A stretch of 34,567 bases of DNA from the NCBI GenBank assembly GCA_017625405.1, contig JAGALB010000062.1, forward strand, positions 1 to 34,567, written 5' to 3'. The notes under the pieces were generated by a model. It was not told the origin of the DNA. It did not search any database and saw nothing but the letters and a program-made list of their open reading frames with translations. Positions 23,576-31,923 of this stretch are shown one piece after another; within the stretch, counting starts at the first letter, position 1; the number at the start of each line of letters is the position of its first letter. This DNA comes from Ruminiclostridium sp. (lineage in GTDB: Bacteria; Bacillota; Clostridia; Oscillospirales; Ruminococcaceae). A program made the position numbers and the translations under genes.

Positions 23576-24763
23576 TCATTTAAATCTCTCTGCTTTTTTA
23601 GTTGTCTGCTTTAAAATACTATTCTTTATCTTCCCTAATTTCCTTCTGATTCTTCGATACAAAGAAGGCTTTGCATATTTATTTACAAGCTTATCAAATT
23701 TTTTGCTTTCCAGTCCGCTGAAGAATTGTGTGCGGTTTTTATTCACAGGCGAGGATTTAATCATTGCGGCGTTATATATTGCAACCGTTTTTATATCAAC
23801 TTCGCCCGACTTGATTTTATCACTTGACAACTCAAATATGCGATTGCCCTTCTCCGAATGAATCATCAAAAGAGAGGTTCCTTTATCATCATCTATTTCA
23901 GGAAAAAGCTTGTCAACACCCCAGAAATCCGCCAATGTAACATCGCTTTTTCTGTGGATTTTCTTAAATCTGCACTTATAACAAGAAGGTCTGAGGCACA
24001 CGTCGTTCAAAAAAGCTTTCATAAATAAATCATCAGATTCTTTGCTTTCGTATTTACTTCCGTCCTCAAAAGAAAAAGAAACCGAAATTGTATGCCACCC
24101 ATGCGCTTTTGAACGGAAATTTACACTTCTGATTCCGGAACCTTGCTTTCTTTCTACGAAATCAACATACTTATTCCACACCCTGACCGAAGGTACACCG
24201 TGACATATAAAATCAACGCAAAGGAGATTATCATAATCTTTTCCGAGAAATGCAAGCAGACCTTCAATCTGGCATGGCGCACCTGAAAACAGCACTTCAA
24301 CGTTTTTGTCAAGATATTCCCTTACACTTCTATACATATCGGAAATATCGCTTTGCATATACTTGCTGCCACGAAGCACGGGCAAATCATCCGAACAACT
24401 GATACAGATATGGTTTACACTTCTCATATTATCCGACATTGCTGCGCCAAAAACGACACCACCGTTTTTCAGTGTTTTTTCAGCCAATACTGAAAAAACA
24501 CCGCCCGAGGAACTCTCATTTCGTGTTTTTTCATCATTATTTATTGCCCAGTAAGCTTTTGTCTTGTCATCCTCAGACTGGCTTTCCCCAATACATACCG
24601 GACAGGCATTGACACATTTGCCGCACTTTACACATATTGAACCGTCAACTGCCGGATAAGCAAAACCTTCCTGATCAGCCTGCATTTCAATTGCATTTAC
24701 AGGACATATGTTGTAACAAGCGCTACAACCGCAGCAATCGGATTTTTCAGGTAATGAAATCAT
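23576..24763 (-). CDS. FrhB/FdhB-like iron-sulfur protein of polysaccharide clusters
   Basis: The N-terminus carries two CxxCxxCxxxCP ferredoxin motifs (about residues 11-22 and 44-55), expected to bind two [4Fe-4S] clusters. The remaining part matches the coenzyme F420 hydrogenase/dehydrogenase beta-subunit family, with GAPCQIEGLLAFLG and LRPSCYKCRF-to-DVTLADFWG. The 395 residues end in a basic tail. Proteins of this kind are often encoded beside polysaccharide pyruvyl transferases in surface glycan clusters, as here; their reaction is unknown to me, and a true F420 hydrogenase role is unlikely. It starts inside the wzx stop codon (ATGA). Confidence 0.85.
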   Translation of the reverse strand: MISLPEKSDCCGCSACYNICPVNAIEMQADQEGFAYPAVDGSICVKCGKCVNACPVCIGESQSEDDKTKAYWAINNDEKTRNESSSGGVFSVLAEKTLKNGGVVFGAAMSDNMRSVNHICISCSDDLPVLRGSKYMQSDISDMYRSVREYLDKNVEVLFSGAPCQIEGLLAFLGKDYDNLLCVDFICHGVPSVRVWNKYVDFVERKQGSGIRSVNFRSKAHGWHTISVSFSFEDGSKYESKESDDLFMKAFLNDVCLRPSCYKCRFKKIHRKSDVTLADFWGVDKLFPEIDDDKGTSLLMIHSEKGNRIFELSSDKIKSGEVDIKTVAIYNAAMIKSSPVNKNRTQFFSGLESKKFDKLVNKYAKPSLYRRIRRKLGKIKNSILKQTTKKAERFK

Positions 24764-26280
24764 ATATTACTCCGTTTTTTCATTATTTTTAAAAGCATAT
24801 TCTTCTCTTCTTTGTTTGCTCCGAGGAAAATAACAGAAACCGCATAAATAACAATATATGCTGAAATCCATAAACAAAATTCCATAACGCTGTCTATAAC
24901 AATATAATTCATTATAATAACACCGAAAAGCACAGGAATGACCAACCCCTTCATAATACCTGAAATGCTTTTCCAGAATGATAAAATATCAATTCCTATG
25001 ACTCTAGAATAATAAATATTCATTATTATTCCGTTCGCTACTACAAGACTCAATCCTGTACCAAAGGCGGTTCCGACGCTTCCGAATCTTATACCCAGAG
25101 GTATACTTACTATGATATTTATAAATGCCATCGCCAGATAAACAAGTGATCTGAATTTATGCTTGTTTACTGCCCGTTGTATTTCAATACCCACATTCTG
25201 AATCAAAGGAATAATTGATGGCAAAATGAGGAAAAGTGCCGCATAATAAGAATTCTCGTACTCCTGCGTTACATAGATTTCAGTAATAAAATATCTGCCG
25301 AAAATAACAAATCCGGAAGCTGCTAATCCAAGTACCATAAGTTGTATTCTTCCGACTCTTGTAAATAATGAAGTGAGTTCATCAAGCATAGAATGCTTGT
25401 TTTCAGATACTATTTTATTTACACGTGGTGCAAATACAGATGAAATTGCAGTTGAAAACTGAAGAAACACAGCATTCATTGTTGCGCTCACACCATACAC
25501 GGCAACCTCGTTTGTTCCTGAAACCCTGCCTAATATGTATTTGTCAACCGACCAGTTGATCTGATCAATGAGCATGTTCAAAAACAAAAACACACTGAAC
25601 ACAGCAACTTCCCGTAACAATGAAAAATCAAACTTTTTAAAATTAAATTTAACCTTTAATTTTTTTACACAATATAACGCATTGATTGTAAGCTTTAAAA
25701 CACTTATGGAAAGTGTTATAAGAACAACAGAAACCGAACCATATCCCATAAATAGCAGCGGAAGACAGATCAGCGGATTAAAAATGACTGACAATAAATT
25801 CAGTACACGTTGAAAAACAAACTGTTCATGAGCACTTACAATTGAATCAAAAACAGATGAAGGAAATGTCAACGCAATATTAAATACAAGAATATGCATT
25901 AATATTTTTGCTTTTTCATGCTCACCCGATGTAAGCTTGTCGCCGAAAATCTGAGGCGTATACTGCGCCAGAATACAGCCACTGACCAAAGCAACTGCGC
26001 TCATAATCAGGAAAACGGTCATAAACATTCCGTTTAACTGACCGATTTTTTGATTATCGCCATTTTCACGGAATCTCATATAGAACCTGAGATAGGCGCC
26101 GGTAGCTCCGAAACTCAACAGGCTGAGATAGCTGACAACGCTTGCAACCAGCGTATACAGACCATACTCGCTCTGTCCAAGCAGATTTATCATTAACGGA
26201 GTATATATAAGCTGTACAACCATCTGAACCGCTATGGTAATGTATGATAAAATCACTCCGGATTTTAATTGAGATTTCAT
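24760..26280 (-). CDS. wzx: Wzx-type polysaccharide repeat-unit flippase
   Basis: The 506-residue protein is almost entirely hydrophobic, with about 12-14 membrane helices. It begins with the MATE/MVF-type opening LKSGVILSYITIAVQMVVQLIYTPLMINLLGQSEYGLYTL, shown here only in outline (residues about 6-45). Such proteins flip undecaprenyl-linked oligosaccharide units across the membrane before polymerisation. It directly abuts the pyruvyl transferase gene (TAA then ATG) and overlaps the next gene by four bases. Substrate specificity cannot be read from the sequence. Confidence 0.88.
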   Translation of the reverse strand: MKSQLKSGVILSYITIAVQMVVQLIYTPLMINLLGQSEYGLYTLVASVVSYLSLLSFGATGAYLRFYMRFRENGDNQKIGQLNGMFMTVFLIMSAVALVSGCILAQYTPQIFGDKLTSGEHEKAKILMHILVFNIALTFPSSVFDSIVSAHEQFVFQRVLNLLSVIFNPLICLPLLFMGYGSVSVVLITLSISVLKLTINALYCVKKLKVKFNFKKFDFSLLREVAVFSVFLFLNMLIDQINWSVDKYILGRVSGTNEVAVYGVSATMNAVFLQFSTAISSVFAPRVNKIVSENKHSMLDELTSLFTRVGRIQLMVLGLAASGFVIFGRYFITEIYVTQEYENSYYAALFLILPSIIPLIQNVGIEIQRAVNKHKFRSLVYLAMAFINIIVSIPLGIRFGSVGTAFGTGLSLVVANGIIMNIYYSRVIGIDILSFWKSISGIMKGLVIPVLFGVIIMNYIVIDSVMEFCLWISAYIVIYAVSVIFLGANKEEKNMLLKIMKKRSNI

Positions 26281-27372
26281 TTAACTGTTTAACTCCCCTG
26301 CTTCAGCGTCAGCAAATGCAGTATTAAGATAATCCCGCATTTTCTTGCGCTCTGAAGATAAAATATCATCAACCTTTGAAAAATCACAGGCAATATCAAG
26401 CCTTTGATTAGCCGCATTCCTATGCTCAAGCCCGAATTTTTTCAACAAGGTAAAAATACGTCCGTGTATTCCTTTTAAATCATTTCTTTCAAAAACCGTA
26501 AACGGCGTATGATAAATAATCGAAAAGACACAACCGTGAAAAGAGGTTGTACAGAAATGTTCAGCTCTTTTAATAAGATAAAGGAATTCATCGGGTTGAA
26601 CATTTAAATATTCCGGATAGTTCCAATCGTAAAGATTTATAATTGGCAGACCCTCTTTTTCCGACAACTTTTTCGCATAATTAATAGCTTCCGCAGGCGC
26701 ATCGCCTAAGAAATAAGTCAGGATATATTTTTCAGGTACGTCAAATGACGGTCCGGACGAAATATTATCCCATTCATCAGATGTAAGCGCCATAGTGGGG
26801 TCACACAATAATTGCGCTTCACGTCCTGTTAATTCATTTATTAATCTGCAGCCGCTTTTCTCGCGGCATGATAAGTGTTTAAAACCGTTCAGACCGTCTG
26901 TGTACTGCTGTCTGAATTCTTCTGGAATCGATTCAAAGCCAAAACTCGGAGAAATACATATACGCTTGTGAGGCGGAGCAAAACGGATAAAGAAATAATC
27001 CATTTCTTCATTGGTTCTGCTCCAGTTGTGCCATATCTGGTCACTACCTGCTACGAAAAAATCATAGTTATCAGCGATTCTGTATGTGTCACGAAATTTA
27101 ATAGTTTCGCCCAATTGCAGTTTTTTCTCTGAAAACTTTTTAAAGCATGCTTCTATTTGTAATATAAACCGCTTTTTTTCAGCTGTTTTTTTGGGAAATC
27201 CTAAAAAAGCTATCAGCTTACTTTTTAAACCCCTTAATCTGTAATGTCTTACATTACCGATTGTTTTACACTCATAGCCTTTTTCTTTTATTAATTCCTG
27301 TACGGCATAGTTCTGAAGTTTATTGCCGAAATTTTTCTCCCCGTAAAGAGTTAAAACAGCTACTTTTTTCAT
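26281..27372 (-). CDS. Polysaccharide pyruvyl transferase family protein
   Basis: The family includes CsaB, which adds pyruvyl groups from phosphoenolpyruvate to surface glycans. The 363-residue protein opens with the typical VLTLYGEKNFGNKLQNYAV and contains FVAGSDQIWHNW and the late HFCTTSFHGCVFSIIYHTPF segment, all usual in the family. No membrane segment is seen. It sits between wzy and wzx and is separated from wzy by four bases. Some family members may have other transferase roles, so the exact reaction is inferred. Confidence 0.87.
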   Translation of the reverse strand: MKKVAVLTLYGEKNFGNKLQNYAVQELIKEKGYECKTIGNVRHYRLRGLKSKLIAFLGFPKKTAEKKRFILQIEACFKKFSEKKLQLGETIKFRDTYRIADNYDFFVAGSDQIWHNWSRTNEEMDYFFIRFAPPHKRICISPSFGFESIPEEFRQQYTDGLNGFKHLSCREKSGCRLINELTGREAQLLCDPTMALTSDEWDNISSGPSFDVPEKYILTYFLGDAPAEAINYAKKLSEKEGLPIINLYDWNYPEYLNVQPDEFLYLIKRAEHFCTTSFHGCVFSIIYHTPFTVFERNDLKGIHGRIFTLLKKFGLEHRNAANQRLDIACDFSKVDDILSSERKKMRDYLNTAFADAEAGELNS

Positions 27373-27376
27373 ATAT

Positions 27377-28666
27377 TTACCTCGTTAGTTTGGATTGATT
27401 AAGCTTTCTGGAAATATGAAAAACAATAGCACACGCTATGGCATAGAAATAAAAAGTCGAATCATACAGACAGCAACCGGTTAAGCTGTATGATAAATAA
27501 AAAATCTGAACAGAAAGCGATATGACACAATAAAAATGATAGGTTTTATCTGAATCATATACTATTTTAATGATATTAAGCGTTTTAAAAAATACATATA
27601 AAACAATAAAAAGATAACATATCAAACCGACTATTCCTGTTTCACACAAAACCTGTATATACACATTATGCGTATTTACAAACTTGTTTCCGTCGTTCAG
27701 AATCAGATAATTACCATATGACATGGGGTAACCATACCAGCCGATACCCAATAAAGGATTGGTTTTAAAAAGATTCATGGCCAATGCCCACAGGTCAAAA
27801 CGATTGCTTGAAATATCGCCGTCTTTGCCAACATTGAATCTTTCAAGAGTTGCAGCTAATTCCGGAACAAAACCTGAGGCGATAATCAGTGCAATAAAAC
27901 CTAAAAACAAAACGAAAAAGCCTTTTATTGTTCTTCCGCCTTTTTTATCGGGAGTAATCAGCATATATGTAGCAATAAAGGCAAAAACAGTAAACAACAA
28001 ATGAGCTCGTTTTGCCGTTAAAAGAAGTCCGATGAAAGCGACAACCAATAAAAGCTTGTACTTGCGTTCTTTGTTGAAAATAACCTTGACAAAACATAAA
28101 AGTGAAGAAACAGCACAAAAGATTCCGTTATATGAATAATGTGTAGTAAAGCCTGCTCTATGGATTGCGCTGTAAGAACCGCCTGCAATTCCACCTACCG
28201 TATCGTTCCATATGGGAATCATTATCGCCCTGCACAAATCGGGAAAAATAAAGAAAATAATAGTTGTCAGCGGAAAAAACAACGCAATAACATAACAAAA
28301 ATCCATCAGGAATTTGATCCAGTTGTCACTGTAAATCAAAAACCAGATTATAATATTAGCGAACAGGAATATAATAGCTTTTATTATTAATTCCGATATG
28401 CCCGACCTTAGAAATTTATTGAAAATACAAAAATAAACGGTGTGAAATAACAGCGCTGCCAGAAAAAGGATGTCATTGTAACTTTTTGTAAACAGAAAAT
28501 TGTTTTTTCTTGGGATTTTCACATTAAGCAGCATTAAAAACATAACCAGGCACAGCAGTATTGAAATAGAAAAATACGCACCTAATATACTGCTAAAAAA
28601 AATGTATATCAAAAACAGGAATAACCCTGCTTTCTGCAACAATACAGTGCAATTGACTTTATTCAA
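27377..28666 (-). CDS. wzy: Wzy/O-antigen ligase-type polysaccharide polymerase
   Basis: The 429-residue protein has about 11-12 membrane helices and a large loop holding the Wzy_C-type sequence NPLLGIGWYGYPMSYGNY, followed by VNTHNVYIQVLCETGIVGLI, the standard ligase/polymerase signature with the HN pair. It should join lipid-linked repeat units outside the membrane. The start is a TTG at 28666 behind a strong AGGAGG. It lies 20 bases after the GT4 gene. Base composition is visibly A+T-rich, as in the rest of this cassette. Confidence 0.86.
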   Translation of the reverse strand: MNKVNCTVLLQKAGLFLFLIYIFFSSILGAYFSISILLCLVMFLMLLNVKIPRKNNFLFTKSYNDILFLAALLFHTVYFCIFNKFLRSGISELIIKAIIFLFANIIIWFLIYSDNWIKFLMDFCYVIALFFPLTTIIFFIFPDLCRAIMIPIWNDTVGGIAGGSYSAIHRAGFTTHYSYNGIFCAVSSLLCFVKVIFNKERKYKLLLVVAFIGLLLTAKRAHLLFTVFAFIATYMLITPDKKGGRTIKGFFVLFLGFIALIIASGFVPELAATLERFNVGKDGDISSNRFDLWALAMNLFKTNPLLGIGWYGYPMSYGNYLILNDGNKFVNTHNVYIQVLCETGIVGLICYLFIVLYVFFKTLNIIKIVYDSDKTYHFYCVISLSVQIFYLSYSLTGCCLYDSTFYFYAIACAIVFHISRKLNQSKLTR

Positions 28667-28686
28667 ATCGCTCCTCCTAAATAGTA

Positions 28687-29805
28687 TTATTTACCGCATA
28701 GAGAATAAATGTTTTTCAATTGTTCCGCAGACTGCCTTATATCATATCCTGCTGCCTTTATTTGCATCGACATATCCATGCGTTCATAACCGCCGCTGTA
28801 GCCGAGTACTTTATCCGCCCAATTCTCTGCCGGCTCGTGAAGCGACATGTAATTGAACAAATCTGTTATTTTCGCATCAACAGGAACAGTATCTGCACAA
28901 AGAGTATTAAGACCTGCCGCCTGAGCTTCAATAGCTGCAATACCTAAGCCCTCAAAATGAGAAGGAAACACAAAACAATCCATGGCCTGATACAATTCAT
29001 TTACTTTACCGGTTGTCCCGTAGAAAATAACATTATCGGATAAATTATAGCTCCTGACCTTTTCTCTTATTTCAGAATCAAGTTCACCGTCGCCGACAAG
29101 CAATAATACAGCGTCCTTGTTCTTTTTATATACTTCATTAAAAATATCAATTAAAAAAGAATGGTTTTTGGCATATGAGAATCTTCCTATATGCCCGATA
29201 ACAAACTTGTTGTCGATATTGAGTTCTTTCCTGATTCTATCACGGATATAAGGATTAAAAACAAATTTATCTGCTTCAATGCCGTTTTTTACAACAGTAT
29301 ATTGTTTGTTTTTTACTATTCTTTTCGGAAACATCCATTCTGCAGCCAAATCGGAACAGGCGACAAAAGCATCACCTTTTATACGCATTATAAACTTAAA
29401 AAAACATTCTGTTATTTTTTCAGACAGCCTGTAATCTCTCCTGTTGGCAAAATGAGAATGAAAGATAACATATGTATGCTTTTTTACGCAAAGAGAATAC
29501 ATAACATCATAGGGACGGGTTAAATGAAAATGTACAATATCATAATCATTTTTTTTACAAAAATCAGAAAATGACAAAAACTTTTTTAGTATTCTTAATG
29601 GTTTGAATTTAATTTCAGATATTTTTGAATCGGGAACTATAACTTCTCTTCCCATTTTATTTGCTACCGATTTATAGTTGTTATCATTTTTCAATAAATC
29701 TGTATGATATGTAATGTCAACACCGGAGATAAAAGATGTCGTATTAAATAAAAAAGCTTCTATGCCGCCATTGGTGATTGCTTTGGTTTTTTCAAGAACT
29801 TTCAT
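28687..29805 (-). CDS. Glycosyltransferase family 4 (GT-B fold)
   Basis: The 372-residue cytoplasmic protein has an N-terminal acceptor half (IVHFHLTRPYDVMYSL, FHSHFANRRDY) and a GT4 donor half. The donor half shows GHIGRFSYAKNHSFLIDIF, LLVGDGELD and the E-x7-E motif in FPSHFEGLGIAAIEAQAAG. It adds a sugar from an activated donor to the growing repeat unit; linkage and sugar are not deducible. The ATG overlaps the stop of the Stealth gene by four bases (ATGA) and follows GGAG. Confidence 0.9.
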   Translation of the reverse strand: MKVLEKTKAITNGGIEAFLFNTTSFISGVDITYHTDLLKNDNNYKSVANKMGREVIVPDSKISEIKFKPLRILKKFLSFSDFCKKNDYDIVHFHLTRPYDVMYSLCVKKHTYVIFHSHFANRRDYRLSEKITECFFKFIMRIKGDAFVACSDLAAEWMFPKRIVKNKQYTVVKNGIEADKFVFNPYIRDRIRKELNIDNKFVIGHIGRFSYAKNHSFLIDIFNEVYKKNKDAVLLLVGDGELDSEIREKVRSYNLSDNVIFYGTTGKVNELYQAMDCFVFPSHFEGLGIAAIEAQAAGLNTLCADTVPVDAKITDLFNYMSLHEPAENWADKVLGYSGGYERMDMSMQIKAAGYDIRQSAEQLKNIYSLCGK

Positions 29806-30803
29806 AATTCAAACTCCGATTTTTCGGGTAATATTCTATCAAAGGCTGAGTTTATCACAAACTTTGACTTTTCATACTCTTCATCAGACATTTCATAATC
29901 ATTAATACAAATCATTTTTCTTTTTTGTTTTAATATAAAATCATGTATTTCTTCCGCAGTATGAGAAAATACAAGTTCAAAATTCATGCCTGTTTTAGGA
30001 CTTCTGGGATAAAACTCTCCCTTTGCTATCTGCCACTCCTTGAAAAGCCACTGGCTATAATCAAGCATATTTCTGAATTTATTTTTACAGGTAGAAACAA
30101 GCTCTTCTTCTTCTAAACTCCACACTTCTTCAAATGTGGACTTTTTATAAGAATTCGGCATATGATTCATCCACATTCCGGGAAATCTTGGGCAAGGAGA
30201 TAAAACAACCGTCTGAAGCACTTTTTTTCCATACTTCAGATTAAACCACTTTTTAAAATTCTTTTTTAAAACTTCCTTCATATTGAAATATTTATTTATA
30301 ATACCGATGTTTCTGAAGGTTGTAAAATGGAACTGAAATAAAGGCGAGTAACAATGAGGATTTAAAACTGCTGTGTCACACGGCAAACCGTTTTTAAAAA
30401 AGTCTGCAGATTTAACCTTATCAATGATAAAAGTATCATCATTGAAATAAACAAAATTTTCCGAAAGACCTTTTATTCTATGCAAATTGAGTTCTATAGT
30501 ATGAGAATTGAATGTCGGTAAATATTCTTCGGGGATATAATCAGAATGCCTGACTATATTGAGCTTGGGATGATTTACATTAAGCCACTTTGGTAAATGG
30601 CCACAGGTTACAAAATGAATCTTATTAACCCAGGGAGCGTACTTCTCGACGCCTCGGAACCAATACTGCAGATTATCCCAGTCTCTGTATCGATGCAGGC
30701 TTGCATCTTCTTTCAGTTTGTCGGGAGAATATCCGGCTTTTTCAGCTTGCCAATCTGCGTCATTTCCATCCACCCATATTATTACAAAATCAATTTTTTC
30801 CAT
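29802..30803 (-). CDS. Stealth-family sugar-phosphate transferase
   Basis: Stealth proteins transfer sugar-1-phosphate from a nucleotide sugar, building phosphodiester-linked glycans. The four conserved regions can be followed: IDFVIIWVDGNDADW (CR1, at the N-terminus), the RDWDNLQYWFRGVEKYAPWV to ENFVYFNDDTFI stretch (CR2, about 40-130, named by its ends), the PHCYSP region (CR3), and MNHMPNSYKKSTFEEVW (CR4). The 333-residue length is typical. AAAGGA precedes the ATG. It implies that the glycan made here contains at least one phosphodiester. Confidence 0.88.
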   Translation of the reverse strand: MEKIDFVIIWVDGNDADWQAEKAGYSPDKLKEDASLHRYRDWDNLQYWFRGVEKYAPWVNKIHFVTCGHLPKWLNVNHPKLNIVRHSDYIPEEYLPTFNSHTIELNLHRIKGLSENFVYFNDDTFIIDKVKSADFFKNGLPCDTAVLNPHCYSPLFQFHFTTFRNIGIINKYFNMKEVLKKNFKKWFNLKYGKKVLQTVVLSPCPRFPGMWMNHMPNSYKKSTFEEVWSLEEEELVSTCKNKFRNMLDYSQWLFKEWQIAKGEFYPRSPKTGMNFELVFSHTAEEIHDFILKQKRKMICINDYEMSDEEYEKSKFVINSAFDRILPEKSEFEL

Positions 30804-30874
30804 CTTTGCTTCCTTTAGGTTTATTTATTATAAAAACAACTTTTCTCAGTCCGTCATATAACAGGTTTTTCGTC

Positions 30875-31696
30875 CTATTTTCTCAGGAACTTCAAATAAA
30901 ATGCTTTACGCATTTTATTCGGCATAAGAGCAACTATCGCCGAAGCACCTGCACTGACGAAAAAATCCTTAAATGAAATGTAGCCTTTACGGAACTGGTT
31001 GTATTTAAAACTTACAGCAGTTTTCATATAGCCGACACCGCCACGCCTTGTAAAAAAAGCGTCATTTACTCTTATATAATAAAGATTTTCCTGAATGTTA
31101 TAACACTTTATCCCATGTTCTAACACAACCCTTAAAAACAAATCATAATCCTCATATAATTTGACATCTCTGTAATTACCGCATCCGATCACAACACTTT
31201 TTCTGTAAAGTACCGTCGGATGCAAAATTGCGCATCTTCTCTTCATGAATGCATAAATATCATCTGAGGTTTCCGGCACTCTGTGCACTGATACAGGACT
31301 TTCCTTGTCAGATTCAAATTCAACCTCAAAAGAACCTATAATACCATATTCAGGATGTTCATTCAATACCGACAAAAGCTTCTCGCATCGTTCCGGCACA
31401 GAATAATCATCCGAATCCATTCTGATAATTATCTCATTCCTGCAATTCTTCACGCCTTCAGCCAGTGCCGGCCCCAGACCCACATTGTATTCAAGCGGCA
31501 GAATTGTAAACAATTCCGGAAATTTTTCAGCATATTCATTTATGACGTCTTCCAGTTCCTGAGTTAAAGGTCCGTCTTTAACCAGGAAAAACTCATCGGC
31601 TGAAACTGTCTGGGAAAGCATACTTTCAATACTTTCTCTCAACCATAGTGGATTCTCTTTATAATAAACCGACATTAACACGCTATATTTGTCCAT
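30875..31696 (-). CDS. Glycosyltransferase family 2 (GT-A fold)
   Basis: The 273-residue protein shows the GT2 opening YSVLMSVYYKENPLWLRESIESMLSQ (residues about 4-29, named in outline), a VKDGP segment, the nucleotide/metal site IIIRMDSDDYS, and the acceptor-side YEDYDLFLRV motif (ED). It resembles AmsE-like transferases of exopolysaccharide clusters. It is the first gene of the polysaccharide operon, behind a near-consensus promoter, with GAGG upstream of the ATG. Donor sugar unknown. Confidence 0.9.
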   Translation of the reverse strand: MDKYSVLMSVYYKENPLWLRESIESMLSQTVSADEFFLVKDGPLTQELEDVINEYAEKFPELFTILPLEYNVGLGPALAEGVKNCRNEIIIRMDSDDYSVPERCEKLLSVLNEHPEYGIIGSFEVEFESDKESPVSVHRVPETSDDIYAFMKRRCAILHPTVLYRKSVVIGCGNYRDVKLYEDYDLFLRVVLEHGIKCYNIQENLYYIRVNDAFFTRRGGVGYMKTAVSFKYNQFRKGYISFKDFFVSAGASAIVALMPNKMRKAFYLKFLRK

Positions 31697-31776
31697 TTTG
31701 ATTATTGCCTCACTTTTATTAAAAGCTACACCGCTATACGTTGTTAACTACTTTTCAGTATTTCATATACTCTTTA

Positions 31777-31805
31777 ATCATACGCTTTTTTAACGTATTT
31801 GTCAA
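31777..31805 (-). promoter_or_regulatory. Promoter of the polysaccharide operon
   Basis: On the minus strand perfect TTGACA (31805-31800), a 17-base spacer and TATGAT (31782-31777) lie about 80 bases before the first start codon of the GT2-to-FrhB-like operon. No JUMPstart-like element or other long leader motif was seen in this 227-base gap. Confidence 0.78.
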
Positions 31806-31886
31806 CAGATTAAGCGATTTATCTGTATTCGCCGCACCTGTTCAGATGTTTTCTTCACGTATCATAAACGTTACTTCTGTATACAA

Positions 31887-31917
31887 AAGAAAACCGGGGA
31901 AAATCCCCGGTTTTCTT
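31887..31917 (-). terminator. Terminator after the deacetylase gene
   Basis: AAGAAAACCGGGGA (31887-31900) pairs perfectly with TCCCCGGTTTTCTT (31904-31917). On the minus strand the stem ends in TTCTTTTGT just after the deacetylase stop, separating this unit from the polysaccharide promoter. Confidence 0.85.
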
Positions 31918-31923
31918 GATATT

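Noticed and set aside
23576..24763. Genuine coenzyme F420 hydrogenase or formate dehydrogenase subunit
   Set aside because: No partner hydrogenase genes are present and the gene sits in a glycan cassette; only the family fold is supported.
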